DNA of 64,000 bases. Origin: Nocardia vulneris (lineage in GTDB: Bacteria; Actinomycetota; Actinomycetes; Mycobacteriales; Mycobacteriaceae). Shown here piece by piece: positions 51,703 through 61,169 of the stretch. The stretch's first letter is position 1; every line of letters begins with the position of its first letter. The DNA is taken from contig NZ_BDCI01000013.1 of the NCBI RefSeq assembly GCF_001613425.1, positions 145,756 to 209,755 of the forward strand, written 5' to 3'. The notes beneath the pieces were generated by a model. It saw nothing but the letters and a program-made list of their open reading frames with translations, was not told the DNA's origin and made no database searches. The translations under genes were made by a program, and so were the position numbers.

Positions 51703-52506
51703 CTAGCGTGTGGCTTCGCGGCGGAAGAACTCCGCCGTGCGAGCGCGCGCGTGCGCCAGGTCCGGTTCCCGTGTCTTCGGGAAAGCGTCTGCGGCCAGGT
51801 CGAATTCGGCCGTGATGAACGAGGCGATCGGCATCGGCACTGTGCCACTGCCCATTTCGCGGGTCCGCGACTTGAGTTCGGTCAACTCCGCCACCGCTGC
51901 GACCAGATCCGCGGGTAGCTCGCACTGGTCCATCAGGGTCGGCAGATGCATCGGCGCAACCGCCGCGTCCGGATGCCGACGCAGCCACCGCAGCGCCATG
52001 GCGGGGCGCAGCGAATAGAACACCTTCTTCAGTGATCTGTTGCGGTCGAACAACTCCCACTGCTTGCTACCCAGATGCAGGTAGTGCCGGGCCACCCGGC
52101 TGCGGTCGGCGACCTCGTCGGCCAAGGCACGGAGTTCGTCGCGGAACGCGGGGTCGCCGCGGTACACGATCGGCGACATCAGCCATTCGATGAGCACAGC
52201 GTTGCCCGCGACCAGCAGGCGCAGCGCCTTGGCGAGGTCCCAGCCGTTCACGTCGAGCAGCCCCGCCAGCGGTGTCTCGATGACGTCGCGGGTGCGCCAC
52301 GGGGACAGGTAGGTCTCCAGGCTCGCCACGTAGACGAACCGGCAGTCATAGTCCGAGTCGGGTGACGGAAAACCCCAAGCACGACTGCCGCTTTCGATGG
52401 CCAGCCGCACCGAGACGCGATACTCGCGCGCCACCCGGTCCAACTCGTCGTCGATGGACCCGACCACGGTCGGGTCCATCGAGGCGGGAACGGCGCGCAG
52501 GGTCAT
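51703..52506 (-). CDS. Nucleotidyltransferase-domain protein (COG3541-like)
   Basis: The 267-residue protein has the polymerase-beta-type signature GSRAWGFPSPDSDYD, with G40-S41 and the metal-binding D52 and D54, then a helical C-terminal part. These proteins transfer a nucleotide to an unknown target; some are linked to RNA repair (RlaP). No partner ligase is nearby. The ATG at 52506 is the likely start; an ATG at 52479 is possible. Confidence 0.75.
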   Translation of the reverse strand: MTLRAVPASMDPTVVGSIDDELDRVAREYRVSVRLAIESGSRAWGFPSPDSDYDCRFVYVASLETYLSPWRTRDVIETPLAGLLDVNGWDLAKALRLLVAGNAVLIEWLMSPIVYRGDPAFRDELRALADEVADRSRVARHYLHLGSKQWELFDRNRSLKKVFYSLRPAMALRWLRRHPDAAVAPMHLPTLMDQCELPADLVAAVAELTELKSRTREMGSGTVPMPIASFITAEFDLAADAFPKTREPDLAHARARTAEFFRREATR

Positions 52507-52553
52507 GGGCCGATGCTATGCGGCCGATGATCTACGCCGCACCTCGTTTTTCG

Positions 52554-53765
52554 CTATCTCTGCTGCTCGGACCGGCCCGGTGTGGGGCTGACCGTGGCGA
52601 TCGCCAGCGCGATGAGCACCAGCACGCCACCGAGCCACATCGCCGACGTGACGCCGAACGCGTCCGCCATCCGGCCGCCGAGCAACGAGCCGAGCGCGAT
52701 GGCGCCGTTGAAGACGCCCGCGTTCAACGAGGACGCGCCCTCGTTGGCGTCCGGCGCGGCGGCGAAGACCCAGTTCTGCGCGGTCACCGAGACCCCACCG
52801 TAGGACAGGCCCCAGACCACCATGAGCACCACCGCCAGGATCAGGGATCCGCCGAGTGCCGGCACCAGCAGCACGGTGGCGGCCAGCGGCACGCCGATGG
52901 TCAGCAGGGTGCGCCGCGGATTGCGGACGCCGGTGCTGCCCGCGCCGAAATTGCCGAGGACACCGGCGATTCCGTAGATCAGCAGCAGGGTACCGATGGT
53001 GCTCGCGCCGACACCGGTCACCTTCTCCAGCAGTGGCCGGATGTAGGTGTAGGCGGCGAAGTGCCCGGTCACCAGGAATGCGATGACCAGCAGACCGGTG
53101 CTCATCTGCGGTCGTCGGGTCAGTCGCAGCGCGGCGCGCAGTGGAACGCCCTGTGTCGCGGACAGTTTCGGCACCACCGCCGCCACCGTGAGCAGCACCG
53201 CGAGTGCGAGCCCCGCGGTGACGACGAACGCCGTGCGCCAGCCTGCGAGCGCGCCGAGGTAGGTGCCGGTCGGGACGCCGATCACCGAAGCCACCGCGAC
53301 ACCGCTGAACACCAGTGCGGTCGCGGTGCCGACCGAGCGCGCGGGCACCAGGCGCGCCGCCATGCTCGCCGCGATCGCCCAGACGCCGCCGATCGCGATG
53401 CCGACCAGTACCCGCGCGCCCATCATGACGCCGAAGCTGGGCGCCCAGGCCGAGCCGAGATTGCCGAGCACCAGGACCGCGAGCAGCCCGCACAGCACGA
53501 GCTTGCGGTCGATCCGCCGCAGTGCCGCGGGCAGCAGGGGTGAGGCCGCCGCCGCGACGAAGCCGGTCGCGGTGAGCGAGAGTCCGGCCGCCCCTTCGCT
53601 GACCCGCAGGGTGTCGCTCATCGGCGTGAGCAGGCCGACCGGCAGCATCTCGGAGGTGACGACCGTGAACGTGGCGCCCGTCACGGCGCCGACGCCGAGC
53701 CAGCCGCGCCGCGTCGAACCACCCGCCCGCGGTGCTGGACTCGTGACTTCTCGAACCTGTGTCAT
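52554..53765 (-). CDS. MFS transporter, sugar-efflux/AraJ-like
   Basis: The 403-residue protein has 12 predicted spans with MFS features (SEMLPVGLLTPMSD near the start, LVPARSVGTATALVFSG, GVPTGTYLGALAGWRTAFVV). It is divergent from a LysR regulator and probably controlled by it. Substrate unknown. ATG 53765 is the start; the frame upstream to 53837 overlaps the regulatory site. Confidence 0.82.
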   Translation of the reverse strand: MTQVREVTSPAPRAGGSTRRGWLGVGAVTGATFTVVTSEMLPVGLLTPMSDTLRVSEGAAGLSLTATGFVAAAASPLLPAALRRIDRKLVLCGLLAVLVLGNLGSAWAPSFGVMMGARVLVGIAIGGVWAIAASMAARLVPARSVGTATALVFSGVAVASVIGVPTGTYLGALAGWRTAFVVTAGLALAVLLTVAAVVPKLSATQGVPLRAALRLTRRPQMSTGLLVIAFLVTGHFAAYTYIRPLLEKVTGVGASTIGTLLLIYGIAGVLGNFGAGSTGVRNPRRTLLTIGVPLAATVLLVPALGGSLILAVVLMVVWGLSYGGVSVTAQNWVFAAAPDANEGASSLNAGVFNGAIALGSLLGGRMADAFGVTSAMWLGGVLVLIALAIATVSPTPGRSEQQR

Positions 53766-53811
53766 GTCTCCAGACAACGGCTTCGGACAGGGTGGAAACA
53801 ACGGCGAAGGT

Positions 53812-53837
53812 CTCATCGTTCTATGAGCTGGACTCAT
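53812..53837. promoter_or_regulatory. Candidate LysR-type operator between MFS and LysR genes
   Basis: CTCAT, ATGAG and CTCAT follow each other in the 92-base divergent gap. ATGAG-N5-CTCAT at 53823-53837 contains a T-N11-A box as LysR regulators use. Confidence 0.5.
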
Positions 53838-53857
53838 CGACGGTGGAGAGGAAGCCC

Positions 53858-54745
53858 ATGACTGGCTTGGAGGTGCGCGAGCTGGAGGCCTTTCTCGTGT
53901 TGGCCGAGGAACTGCACTTCGGACGGGCGGGCGAGCGCTTGTACGTTTCGCAGAGCCGGGTGAGTCAACTGCTGCGGGCGCTGGAGCAGCGGGTCGGTGC
54001 GCGGCTGATCGAACGGACCAGCCGCAAGGTCGCGCTCACCCCGCTCGGCAAGGATTTCCTGGCCGAGTTGCAGCCCGCCTACGACGCGTTGCGGGCGACG
54101 GTGGACGGCGTCCGCGCGGCGGCCCGAGGCATGGAAGGGCTGCTGCGCATCGGCTTTCAGGGCTCGACGAGCGAGAACCTCGCGGCCGCGGTCGCGTTGT
54201 TCGGCAGCCGCTTCCCGTCCTGTGCCACCGAGGTGATCGAGATTCCACTGGCCGATCCGTTCGGGCCGGTGCAGCGCGGCGAGGTCGATATCGCGGTGGT
54301 GCTGTTGCCCATGGGAGAGAGTGAACTCGTCCTGGGACAGGTCTTTTCGGAGCAGCCGCAGATGCTGGCGATGCGCCGGGATCATCCGATGGCCGGCCGG
54401 GGCAGCTTGTCCGCGGAGGATCTCGCCGAGTTCGCGCTGATCGGCGTGCGCGGACCCGCGCCGCAGTACTGGCGGCGGGCACAGGCGCTGGACGTGACCC
54501 CGGGCGGGCGACCGGTCGCCGCCGGACCCGAGGTCGGCACGCTGTGGGAGGGGATCGAGGCGGTGGCCGCGGGGCACGGTGCGATGCTGCTGTGCCATCC
54601 GACGGCCGTGTTCCACGACCGGCCCGAGGTCGCCTTCGTGCCCGTGACCGGGTTGGCGCATTCCCGGCTCGGGCTGGTGTGGCATCGCAATCGCGAGACC
54701 GCGCGGGTGCGGGCGTTCTCCCGCGCGGTCGCCGCCGTCAGTTGA
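53858..54745 (+). CDS. LysR-family transcriptional regulator
   Basis: The 295-residue regulator has the LysR helix-turn-helix in residues 4-60 (EVRELEAFLVLAEELHFGRA...SRVSQLLRALEQRVG) and a substrate-binding domain after residue 90. It probably regulates the divergent MFS gene and itself. ATG 53858 follows GGAGAGGAAG. Confidence 0.88.
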   Translation: MTGLEVRELEAFLVLAEELHFGRAGERLYVSQSRVSQLLRALEQRVGARLIERTSRKVALTPLGKDFLAELQPAYDALRATVDGVRAAARGMEGLLRIGFQGSTSENLAAAVALFGSRFPSCATEVIEIPLADPFGPVQRGEVDIAVVLLPMGESELVLGQVFSEQPQMLAMRRDHPMAGRGSLSAEDLAEFALIGVRGPAPQYWRRAQALDVTPGGRPVAAGPEVGTLWEGIEAVAAGHGAMLLCHPTAVFHDRPEVAFVPVTGLAHSRLGLVWHRNRETARVRAFSRAVAAVS

Positions 54746-55178
54746 TAAACCTGCGGGCCGTCGCGGACGTTATGTGACGCGTTATTCGGCTCCGGGAGCA
54801 GCTATGCCGGACATGCCTGTCTGCGTTGTTCCGGTAACTCGGCGAGTCATTTGTTTCTGTTGCGTGCGCGCATAATTCGGCAACCTACGCTGCCGTAGCG
54901 GAGCGTTTATCGAGACCGCCCTCTCACTCGGCTATCAGTGATTTCTCAGAGAGAACTTATTTTTTCTGGGACGTGTGTCGCGGCGGTCGCCTGTGGTGGT
55001 CAAGACCCTGATGATCAGGGCATTCAGTTGGATTGGACGCCTGACCTGGTGATCTCCGTGATGTGAATGTTACCTATGTCACTAAACGGCCGAATTCCGT
55101 AACCGCATTTGTTCGAGGCCCGATGTGTCCTGTGTCAGCCAGTACAACTGGATTGTCTTCCAACGAAGAGGTATTTCA
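54746..55178. other. Intergenic AT-richer region upstream of the small ORF
   Basis: About 430 bases with lower GC than the neighbours. A short palindrome CCTGATGATCAGG lies near 55009-55021. No gene larger than 60 codons is convincing. Confidence 0.45.
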
Positions 55179-55298
55179 ATGATCCCCGTTATCATCGACA
55201 CCGGTAGCGCTGCCCTCGGCGGTTTCCTGGACACCTTCGGTGCCGCTCTGCACGGAATCGTCAACACCCTGTGGACGGGATCCTTCGGCGGTCGCTGA
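55179..55298 (+). CDS. 39-residue small hydrophobic peptide
   Basis: ATG 55179 opens 39 codons with a good GAAGAGG ribosome site seven bases upstream. The peptide (MIPVIIDTGSAALGGF...) has a glycine- and alanine-rich amphipathic or membrane helix ending LHGIVNTLWTGSFGGR. A terminator follows 58 bases later. Function unknown; it could be a membrane or secreted micropeptide. Confidence 0.55.
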   Translation: MIPVIIDTGSAALGGFLDTFGAALHGIVNTLWTGSFGGR

Positions 55299-55356
55299 AT
55301 CAACGTAACGGTCGTTTGATCGGCCGGGTCTCGCGCCATTCGGGCGCGTTTCCGGA

Positions 55357-55389
55357 GAGGGCCCTGCACCCGAGCGGTGCGGGGCCCTC
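55357..55389 (+). terminator. Terminator upstream of serA
   Basis: GAGGGCCCTGCACC pairs with GGTGCGGGGCCCTC (one G-T wobble) around the loop CGAGC. It closes the small-ORF transcript before serA. Confidence 0.75.
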
Positions 55390-55519
55390 CTCGTCTGCGG
55401 GCAACCGCGCCGGTCCTACTGACGACGGCCGCCTACCAGTGGGGTAGCAAGCGGCGAAACAGCGCACACTAAGCTGATCCGCGGTAATTGCCGACCCCTT
55501 TCCCCAGGAGTACTCCACA

Positions 55520-57118
55520 GTGAGCCAAGCAGGCCGTCCTGTTGTCCTGATCGCCGACAAGCTTGCCCAGTCGACCGTCGACGCGCTCGGTGACGGAGTC
55601 GAGGTTCGGTGGGTCGACGGCCCCGACCGTCCGGCTCTGCTCGCCGCGGTGCCTGAAGCCGACGCGCTACTCGTGCGCTCGGCGACCACGGTCGACGCCG
55701 AGGTCCTGGAGGCCGGCAAGAACCTGAAGATCGTCGCCCGGGCCGGCGTCGGCCTCGACAATGTCGATGTGCCCGCGGCCACCGAGCGCGGCGTCATGGT
55801 CGTCAACGCGCCGACCTCGAACATCCACACCGCCGCCGAGCACGCCGTCACGCTGCTGCTCGCCGCCGCGCGCCAGATCCCGGCCGCCGACGCCACGCTG
55901 CGTGAACACACCTGGCAGCGCAGCAAGTTCAACGGTGTCGAGATCTTCGACAAGACCGTCGGCGTGGTCGGCCTCGGCCGCATCGGCCAGCTGTTCGCCG
56001 CCCGCCTTGCGGCATTCGAGACCAAGATCGTCGCGTACGACCCCTACGTGTCGCCGGCCCGCGCCGCCCAGCTCGGCATCGAGCTGCTGAGCCTGGACGA
56101 GCTGCTCGAGCGCGCCGACCTGATCTCCGTGCACCTGCCCAAGACGCCCGAGACCAAGGGCATCATCGGCAAGGAAGCCATCGCCAAGACCAAGCCGGGC
56201 GTGATCATCGTCAACGCCGCGCGCGGTGGTCTGGTCGACGAGCAGGCGCTCGCCGACGCCATCAAGTCCGGCCACGTGCGCGCCGCCGGCCTCGACGTGT
56301 TCGAGACCGAGCCGTGCACCGACAGCCCGCTGTTCGAGCTGCCGCAGGTCGTGGTGACCCCGCACCTCGGCGCGTCGACGGCCGAGGCGCAGGACCGGGC
56401 GGGTACCGACGTCGCCAAGTCCGTGCTGCTCGCGCTCGCCGGTGAATTCGTGCCGGGCGCGGTGAACGTCACCGGCGGCAGCGTCGGCGAGGATGTCGCG
56501 CCGTGGCTGGACATCGTGCGCAAGCAGGGCGCGCTGCTCGGTGCCCTGTCCAACGAGCTCCCGGTGAGCGTCGAGGTCCAGGTGCGTGGCGAACTCGCCG
56601 CGCAAGACGTTGCGGTGCTGGAGCTTTCGGCGCTGCGCGGCATCTTCTCTGCGCTCGTCGAGGACCAGGTCACCTTCGTCAACGCGCCCGCGCTGGCCAA
56701 GGATCGCGGTATCACCGCGACCGTGAACACGATCTCGGAGAGCCCGAGCCACCGCAGCCTGGTCGACCTGCGCGCGGTGTTCGGCGACGGCCGCACCCTC
56801 AATGTGGCGGGCACGCTCACCGAACCGTCGCAGGTGCAGAAGATCGTCAACATCAACGGCCGCAACTACGACATGCGCGCCGAAGGCATCAACGTCGCCG
56901 TCCTCAACTACGAGGACAAGCCGGGCGCGCTCGGCAAGATCGGCACCAAGCTCGGCGAGGCCGGCATCGACATCCTCGCGGCCCAGCTGAGCCAGGACGT
57001 GGACAAGGAAGGCGCGACGGTGATCCTGCGCGTCAACCGTGAGGTGCCCGCCGAGGTCGAGGCCGCGATCGGCGAATCCGTCGGTGCCGCCAAGGTCGTC
57101 GTCGTCGACCTGTTCTGA
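55520..57118 (+). CDS. serA: D-3-phosphoglycerate dehydrogenase
   Basis: SerA oxidises 3-phosphoglycerate to 3-phosphohydroxypyruvate, the first step of serine synthesis. The 532-residue length is that of the long actinobacterial type. Landmarks are the NAD site GLGRIGQLFA at 151-160, the catalytic region LPKTPETKGIIGKEA, and GLDVFETEPC. A middle substrate-binding (ASB) domain and a C-terminal ACT domain follow, where serine binds for feedback control (VAVLNYEDKPGALGKIG). The GTG at 55520 has AGGAG upstream. leuB follows after 24 bases. Confidence 0.96.
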   Translation: MSQAGRPVVLIADKLAQSTVDALGDGVEVRWVDGPDRPALLAAVPEADALLVRSATTVDAEVLEAGKNLKIVARAGVGLDNVDVPAATERGVMVVNAPTSNIHTAAEHAVTLLLAAARQIPAADATLREHTWQRSKFNGVEIFDKTVGVVGLGRIGQLFAARLAAFETKIVAYDPYVSPARAAQLGIELLSLDELLERADLISVHLPKTPETKGIIGKEAIAKTKPGVIIVNAARGGLVDEQALADAIKSGHVRAAGLDVFETEPCTDSPLFELPQVVVTPHLGASTAEAQDRAGTDVAKSVLLALAGEFVPGAVNVTGGSVGEDVAPWLDIVRKQGALLGALSNELPVSVEVQVRGELAAQDVAVLELSALRGIFSALVEDQVTFVNAPALAKDRGITATVNTISESPSHRSLVDLRAVFGDGRTLNVAGTLTEPSQVQKIVNINGRNYDMRAEGINVAVLNYEDKPGALGKIGTKLGEAGIDILAAQLSQDVDKEGATVILRVNREVPAEVEAAIGESVGAAKVVVVDLF

Positions 57119-57142
57119 TCGACCGAACGGAGCGTTGTTGTC

Positions 57143-58150
57143 ATGAAGCTTGCTGTCATCCCGGGCGACGGGATCGGGCCCGAGGTCATCGCCGAAGCGC
57201 TCAAGGTGCTCGACGTGGTGGTGCCCGGCGTCGAGAAGACCGAGTACGACCTCGGCGCCAAGCGGTATCACGCGACCGGTGAGATCCTGCCGGACTCCGT
57301 GCTGCCGGAACTGCGGCAGCATGACGCGATCCTGCTCGGCGCGATCGGCGATCCGTCGGTGCCCAGCGGTGTGCTCGAGCGCGGGCTGCTGCTGCGTACC
57401 CGGTTCGCGCTGGATCACCACGTGAACCTGCGGCCGTCCAAGCTGTTCCCCGGCGTGACCAGCCCGCTCGCGGGCACCCCCGATATCGATTTCGTGGTGG
57501 TCCGCGAGGGCACCGAGGGCCCGTACACCGGGACCGGTGGCGCGATTCGCGTCGAGACCCCGCACGAGGTGGCGACCGAGGTCAGCACCAACACCCGGTT
57601 CGGCATCGAGCGCGTGGTGCGCTACGCCTTCGCGAAGGCGCAGGCCCGGCGCAAGCACCTCACGCTGGTGCACAAGACCAACGTGCTCACCTTCGCCGGA
57701 TCGCTCTGGCAGCGCACCGTCGACGAGGTCGGCGCCGAATTCCCGGATGTCGCAACGGCTTACCAGCACATCGATGCCGCGACGATCCACCTGGTGAACG
57801 ATCCCGGCCGCTTCGACGTGATCGTCACCGACAATCTGTTCGGCGACATCATCACCGACCTCGCGGCCGCCGTCAGCGGTGGCATCGGTCTGGCGGCCAG
57901 CGGCAACATCGATGCCTCGGGCACCAACCCGAGCATGTTCGAGCCGGTGCACGGCAGTGCGCCGGATATCGCGGGTCAGTCCAAGGCCGACCCGACCGCC
58001 GCGATCCTGTCGGTCTCGCTGCTGCTCAACCATCTCGGCAACGCCGAAGGCGCGGCGCGCATCGAGTCCGCCGTCGCGAAGGACCTCGCCGCGCGGTCGG
58101 GCAGCGCGTCGACGGTCGAGGTCGGGGACCGCATCGCGGCCGTCGTCTGA
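57143..58150 (+). CDS. leuB: 3-isopropylmalate dehydrogenase
   Basis: LeuB oxidises 3-isopropylmalate in leucine synthesis, using the acid made from the IlvBNC-IlvD pathway. The 335 residues include GDGIGPEV near the start, LLLRTRFALDHHVNLRP, KTNVLTFAGSLWQ, DNLFGDIITDLAAAV and EPVHGSAPDIAG. It appears cotranscribed with serA. Confidence 0.95.
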   Translation: MKLAVIPGDGIGPEVIAEALKVLDVVVPGVEKTEYDLGAKRYHATGEILPDSVLPELRQHDAILLGAIGDPSVPSGVLERGLLLRTRFALDHHVNLRPSKLFPGVTSPLAGTPDIDFVVVREGTEGPYTGTGGAIRVETPHEVATEVSTNTRFGIERVVRYAFAKAQARRKHLTLVHKTNVLTFAGSLWQRTVDEVGAEFPDVATAYQHIDAATIHLVNDPGRFDVIVTDNLFGDIITDLAAAVSGGIGLAASGNIDASGTNPSMFEPVHGSAPDIAGQSKADPTAAILSVSLLLNHLGNAEGAARIESAVAKDLAARSGSASTVEVGDRIAAVV

Positions 58151-58172
58151 GCACGAATCGCCGGAACAGCGA

Positions 58173-58199
58173 CCCTGCACCGAATCGGTCGGTGCGGGG
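58173..58199 (+). terminator. Terminator after leuB
   Basis: CCCTGCACCGA pairs with TCGGTGCGGGG (one G-T wobble) around ATCGG, 22 bases after the stop. Confidence 0.7.
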
Positions 58200-58324
58200 C
58201 CGTTATTCTTCGTGGCCGGTGCATCCCAGGGGTCGGGTGTGAATCGGGTGCAGCGTGGTACTCATGCCGTGGTGGCGCCGGTTGTTCGCCGGCGACCCGG
58301 CTCGGCTGGCGAACGGAGGCGCGG

Positions 58325-58918
58325 GTGAGCGGACAGCGAAGGTCCCGTCTCGGCCCGTACACGGCCACGGACCTGCGTGGATTGCCCGGCGGCGGTAAGG
58401 GTTACGAGTTGGAGGACGGCTGGCTGGTCGAGGTGGTCTCCGGCGCCAGGCACAACCACGTGGCGCAGCGCTTGGGCAGATTCATCGATGCCGGCGCGGT
58501 GGGCGCGGCCGTTCATCTGTGCGTCGGCAGTGGCTGGGAGATCAGCACGCGCAGTGGAGTTCGCAAACCCGACATCATCGTGGTGCCCCGAGAAGTCGCG
58601 CGGGCCGCGGTGGTCGCCGAAGTGCCCAAACTCATTCCGGGCACCGAGGTTCGGCTCGCGGTGGAGGTCATCGCCCCGGGCAGCGGAACAGAGCGCACCG
58701 ATCGGGTGCGCAAGGTGCACGAGTACGCGGCGGCCGGCATTTCCCAGTACTGGATCGTCGAGCACCAGCCCGACGTGCAGGTGCATCGAATGGTGTTGTC
58801 CGACGGCGCCTATGGCGCCGACCCGGTGGTCGGGCCGGGCGCGGTGTTCGACGCGGTGGTGGAGGCCGATCAGCCTTTCCGGGTCACCTTCGATCCCGCT
58901 GCGCTGCTTGCTGTTTGA
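58325..58918 (+). CDS. Uma2-family (DUF820) putative endonuclease
   Basis: The 197-residue protein has a PD-(D/E)XK-like core: the D in KPDIIVVP (D83) and E114 in LAVEVIAPGS, followed by RTDRVRK. Uma2 proteins are abundant in actinobacteria and cyanobacteria, and their target is unknown. GTG 58325 with GGAGGCG upstream is the start. No mobile element is beside it. Confidence 0.75.
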   Translation: MSGQRRSRLGPYTATDLRGLPGGGKGYELEDGWLVEVVSGARHNHVAQRLGRFIDAGAVGAAVHLCVGSGWEISTRSGVRKPDIIVVPREVARAAVVAEVPKLIPGTEVRLAVEVIAPGSGTERTDRVRKVHEYAAAGISQYWIVEHQPDVQVHRMVLSDGAYGADPVVGPGAVFDAVVEADQPFRVTFDPAALLAV

Positions 58919-59007
58919 CCTCGATTGTGCATACTGGTCGGTTGGTGCGAGGCCGGTGCATGATCGAAAAGCGTTGTGCGGCAGTGCCGCGATAGTCGAT
59001 GGTGCGC

Positions 59008-59631
59008 TCAGCTCTTACTGCGGGTGCGCGGCGGGCGGTGGCTGATGCCGACGGCGCGACGGACGAACGCGACTGTCTCCGGCGCGATCTCGTCGTGCAG
59101 CCGGCCCGAATCGATCCGTTCGATGGCGCGGCCGAGCGCGCCGTCGATCAGGTCCGCGGTCAGGTCGGGGTCGGGGTTGCCCATCTCGTCGAGCGCCGCG
59201 CGCAACGGTGCCGCCAGATCGTGATGCGCGTGCGCGAGATCGCGCCGCGCGGCCTCGTCCCGGGGCAGGGTGCCGCCGAGCACCGCGATGCGATGCGCGC
59301 CGGATGCCGCCAGCGCCAGGGTCGTTCGGACGTACGCGTCCAGCTGGCCCGCCGGCGTCTCGGCCCGTTCGACGGTGTCCCGGACGCGTTCGCCCCACTC
59401 GGCCAACGCATCCGAGACGATCTTGGCCAAGATCTCGTCGCCGGAGCGGAAGTATTTGTAGACGCTGCTGCGCGCCAGGCCCGCAGCCGCGCCGACTGCC
59501 GCAGGCGTAACCGCCTGGGGCCCTTTCTGTAACAACACAACGCGCGCGGCGTCGAGTAGCGCCCGCTCTTGGTTCGCCCGGTGTTCGGCGACGGTTGGTG
59601 CGTCGATCCTCGGCATTGCACTCCTGGTCAC
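59008..59631 (-). CDS. TetR/AcrR-family regulator
   Basis: The 207-residue repressor has the TetR helix-turn-helix at about residues 20-65 (VTPAAVGAAAGLARSSVYKYFRSG) and a ligand domain after. ATG 59631 follows AGGAG. An inverted repeat lies 42 bases upstream. The MFS gene upstream on the same strand may be its target. Confidence 0.85.
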   Translation of the reverse strand: MTRSAMPRIDAPTVAEHRANQERALLDAARVVLLQKGPQAVTPAAVGAAAGLARSSVYKYFRSGDEILAKIVSDALAEWGERVRDTVERAETPAGQLDAYVRTTLALAASGAHRIAVLGGTLPRDEAARRDLAHAHHDLAAPLRAALDEMGNPDPDLTADLIDGALGRAIERIDSGRLHDEIAPETVAFVRRAVGISHRPPRTRSKS

Positions 59632-59672
59632 GACGGCGACGGAAGGGTGTCCATCCTACACTTGGCAACACC

Positions 59673-59691
59673 ATGTCGCTAAACCCGACAT
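59673..59691. promoter_or_regulatory. Candidate TetR operator
   Basis: ATGTCG and CGACAT flank CTAAACC, a perfect inverted repeat between the TetR start and the MFS stop. Confidence 0.5.
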
Positions 59692-59746
59692 CGCGCGGAA
59701 GTGGGAGAATCGGCACGAAGTGGACCAATCCGTCAGTGCGGCACGA

Positions 59747-60934
59747 CTATTGAGCGGGACGGTCGGCCGGTACCAGGGGGATCGCGACCACTGCCAGTGC
59801 GGCGGCCGCGAGATAGGCGGCCGCGAAACCGCTCGCGGTGATGAGCGCGCCGAACACCGGCGGGACGGCGGCCATCGCCAGATTCTGGCCGGTGTTCTGC
59901 AGGCCGAGGCCGCGGCCGCTCCAGTACGGGCCCGCGATCTCCGCCACCGCGGTGAAGGCGAGGCCGTTGTCGGTGACCGTGATCACCGAGGCGGCGACCA
60001 GCAACGGTATTGCCGCCCACCACATATGGGTCCAGGCCGCCAGTGCCAGGGCCGCCATCGACAGCACCGCCGCGATCGCGACGATCCGCAGCGGTCCCAT
60101 CCGGCTACCGACCCGGTCGGACCACGCGCCCGCGCCGATTCGGCCTGCGGCGCCCAGGATTTGGGTGCCGGTGACCAGAACTCCCGCCGCGGCCAGTGAC
60201 CAGCCGACGTCCCGGTGCAGCCACAGCAGCGCGAAAGTCCATACCGTGCCTTGGGGAATCACCAGCAACAGCGATACCGCGTGGATACGCCACAGTGTCG
60301 TGTCACCCCGATAGGGGTTGGCACGCAACGCCGCGTCGGTTTCGGTCCCCGCGGGGCGCGGGGGATCGATGATGCCGATCAGGCAGCCCACCGCGGCCAG
60401 GCCCGCCAACGTCGCAGGCACCAGAATCGCCGCGGGCACACCGTATGTCGCCGCGACCGCCGGCACGGCCAGTGCGCCGACGGCGACGCCGAGCGGCTGT
60501 GCGCCCTGCCGGATGCCCATCGCCAGGCCGCGGCGCTGCGGTGGGAACCAGCCGACGATGACCCGGCCGCTGGCGCCGTTGGTGCTCGCCGCCCCGATGC
60601 CGCCGAGGAACAGCAGCGCGCCCAGGGCGACGTCGTTCGTGGTGCCCGCGGCGGCCACGCCGGCGGCCGCCATCAGCAGCGGGCCGCCGACCAGCACCTT
60701 GCGCTCGCCGATCCGGTCCACCACGTAGCCCCACGCGATCAAGGTGCAGACCAGCCCGACGGTGGGCATCGCCACCAGCAGCCCGGCGGTGGCCAGGTGC
60801 ATCCCATGATCGGTCAGCGCGGGCAGCAGAAACGGCACGCCCTGCACGAACACGGCGCTGGCCGCCTGTGCGAAGACGCCGAGACCGAGCATGGACCACC
60901 GTCGGATGTCCGTCAACGCCGTCACGGTGGTCAT
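59747..60934 (-). CDS. MFS transporter
   Basis: The 395-residue protein has about 12 spans, with the MFS loop VDRIGERKVLVGG and PQRRGLAMGIRQGAQPLGVA. Substrate unknown. ATG 60934 with GAGGTGAGG upstream is preferred; a GTG three codons earlier is possible. It lies upstream of the TetR gene on the same strand, so the two may form an operon or respond to the same signal. Confidence 0.83.
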   Translation of the reverse strand: MTTVTALTDIRRWSMLGLGVFAQAASAVFVQGVPFLLPALTDHGMHLATAGLLVAMPTVGLVCTLIAWGYVVDRIGERKVLVGGPLLMAAAGVAAAGTTNDVALGALLFLGGIGAASTNGASGRVIVGWFPPQRRGLAMGIRQGAQPLGVAVGALAVPAVAATYGVPAAILVPATLAGLAAVGCLIGIIDPPRPAGTETDAALRANPYRGDTTLWRIHAVSLLLVIPQGTVWTFALLWLHRDVGWSLAAAGVLVTGTQILGAAGRIGAGAWSDRVGSRMGPLRIVAIAAVLSMAALALAAWTHMWWAAIPLLVAASVITVTDNGLAFTAVAEIAGPYWSGRGLGLQNTGQNLAMAAVPPVFGALITASGFAAAYLAAAALAVVAIPLVPADRPAQ

Positions 60935-61156
60935 CGGCCTCACCTCGTAATCTCATTATTTGGGACTTGATTCCCACTGAATGAACTCGTCGCCCACGCT
61001 ACACCTTGGGGGCAAGCGGATTTCGCGGGTGAGCGATCTCTCACACCGCGCCGCGGGCGTGCGAACCGCGCTCGGCTGTCGGACTGCTCACAGCGGGACC
61101 GCGGACCGCGGGTGAGCGCTCGGTCGGGTGCGTTCGGGCAGGTGGAAGCCGGTCGA

Positions 61157-61169
61157 TAGACTGCCGGAC
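61157..61169 (+). promoter_or_regulatory. -10 box for a leaderless FAH transcript
   Basis: TAGACT at 61157-61162 is seven bases before ATG 61170. This favours 61170 over the frame start at 61128. Confidence 0.45.

Noticed and set aside
55667..58180. 837-codon minus-strand ORF across serA and leuB
   Set aside because: It lies wholly opposite two certain genes and has no domain.
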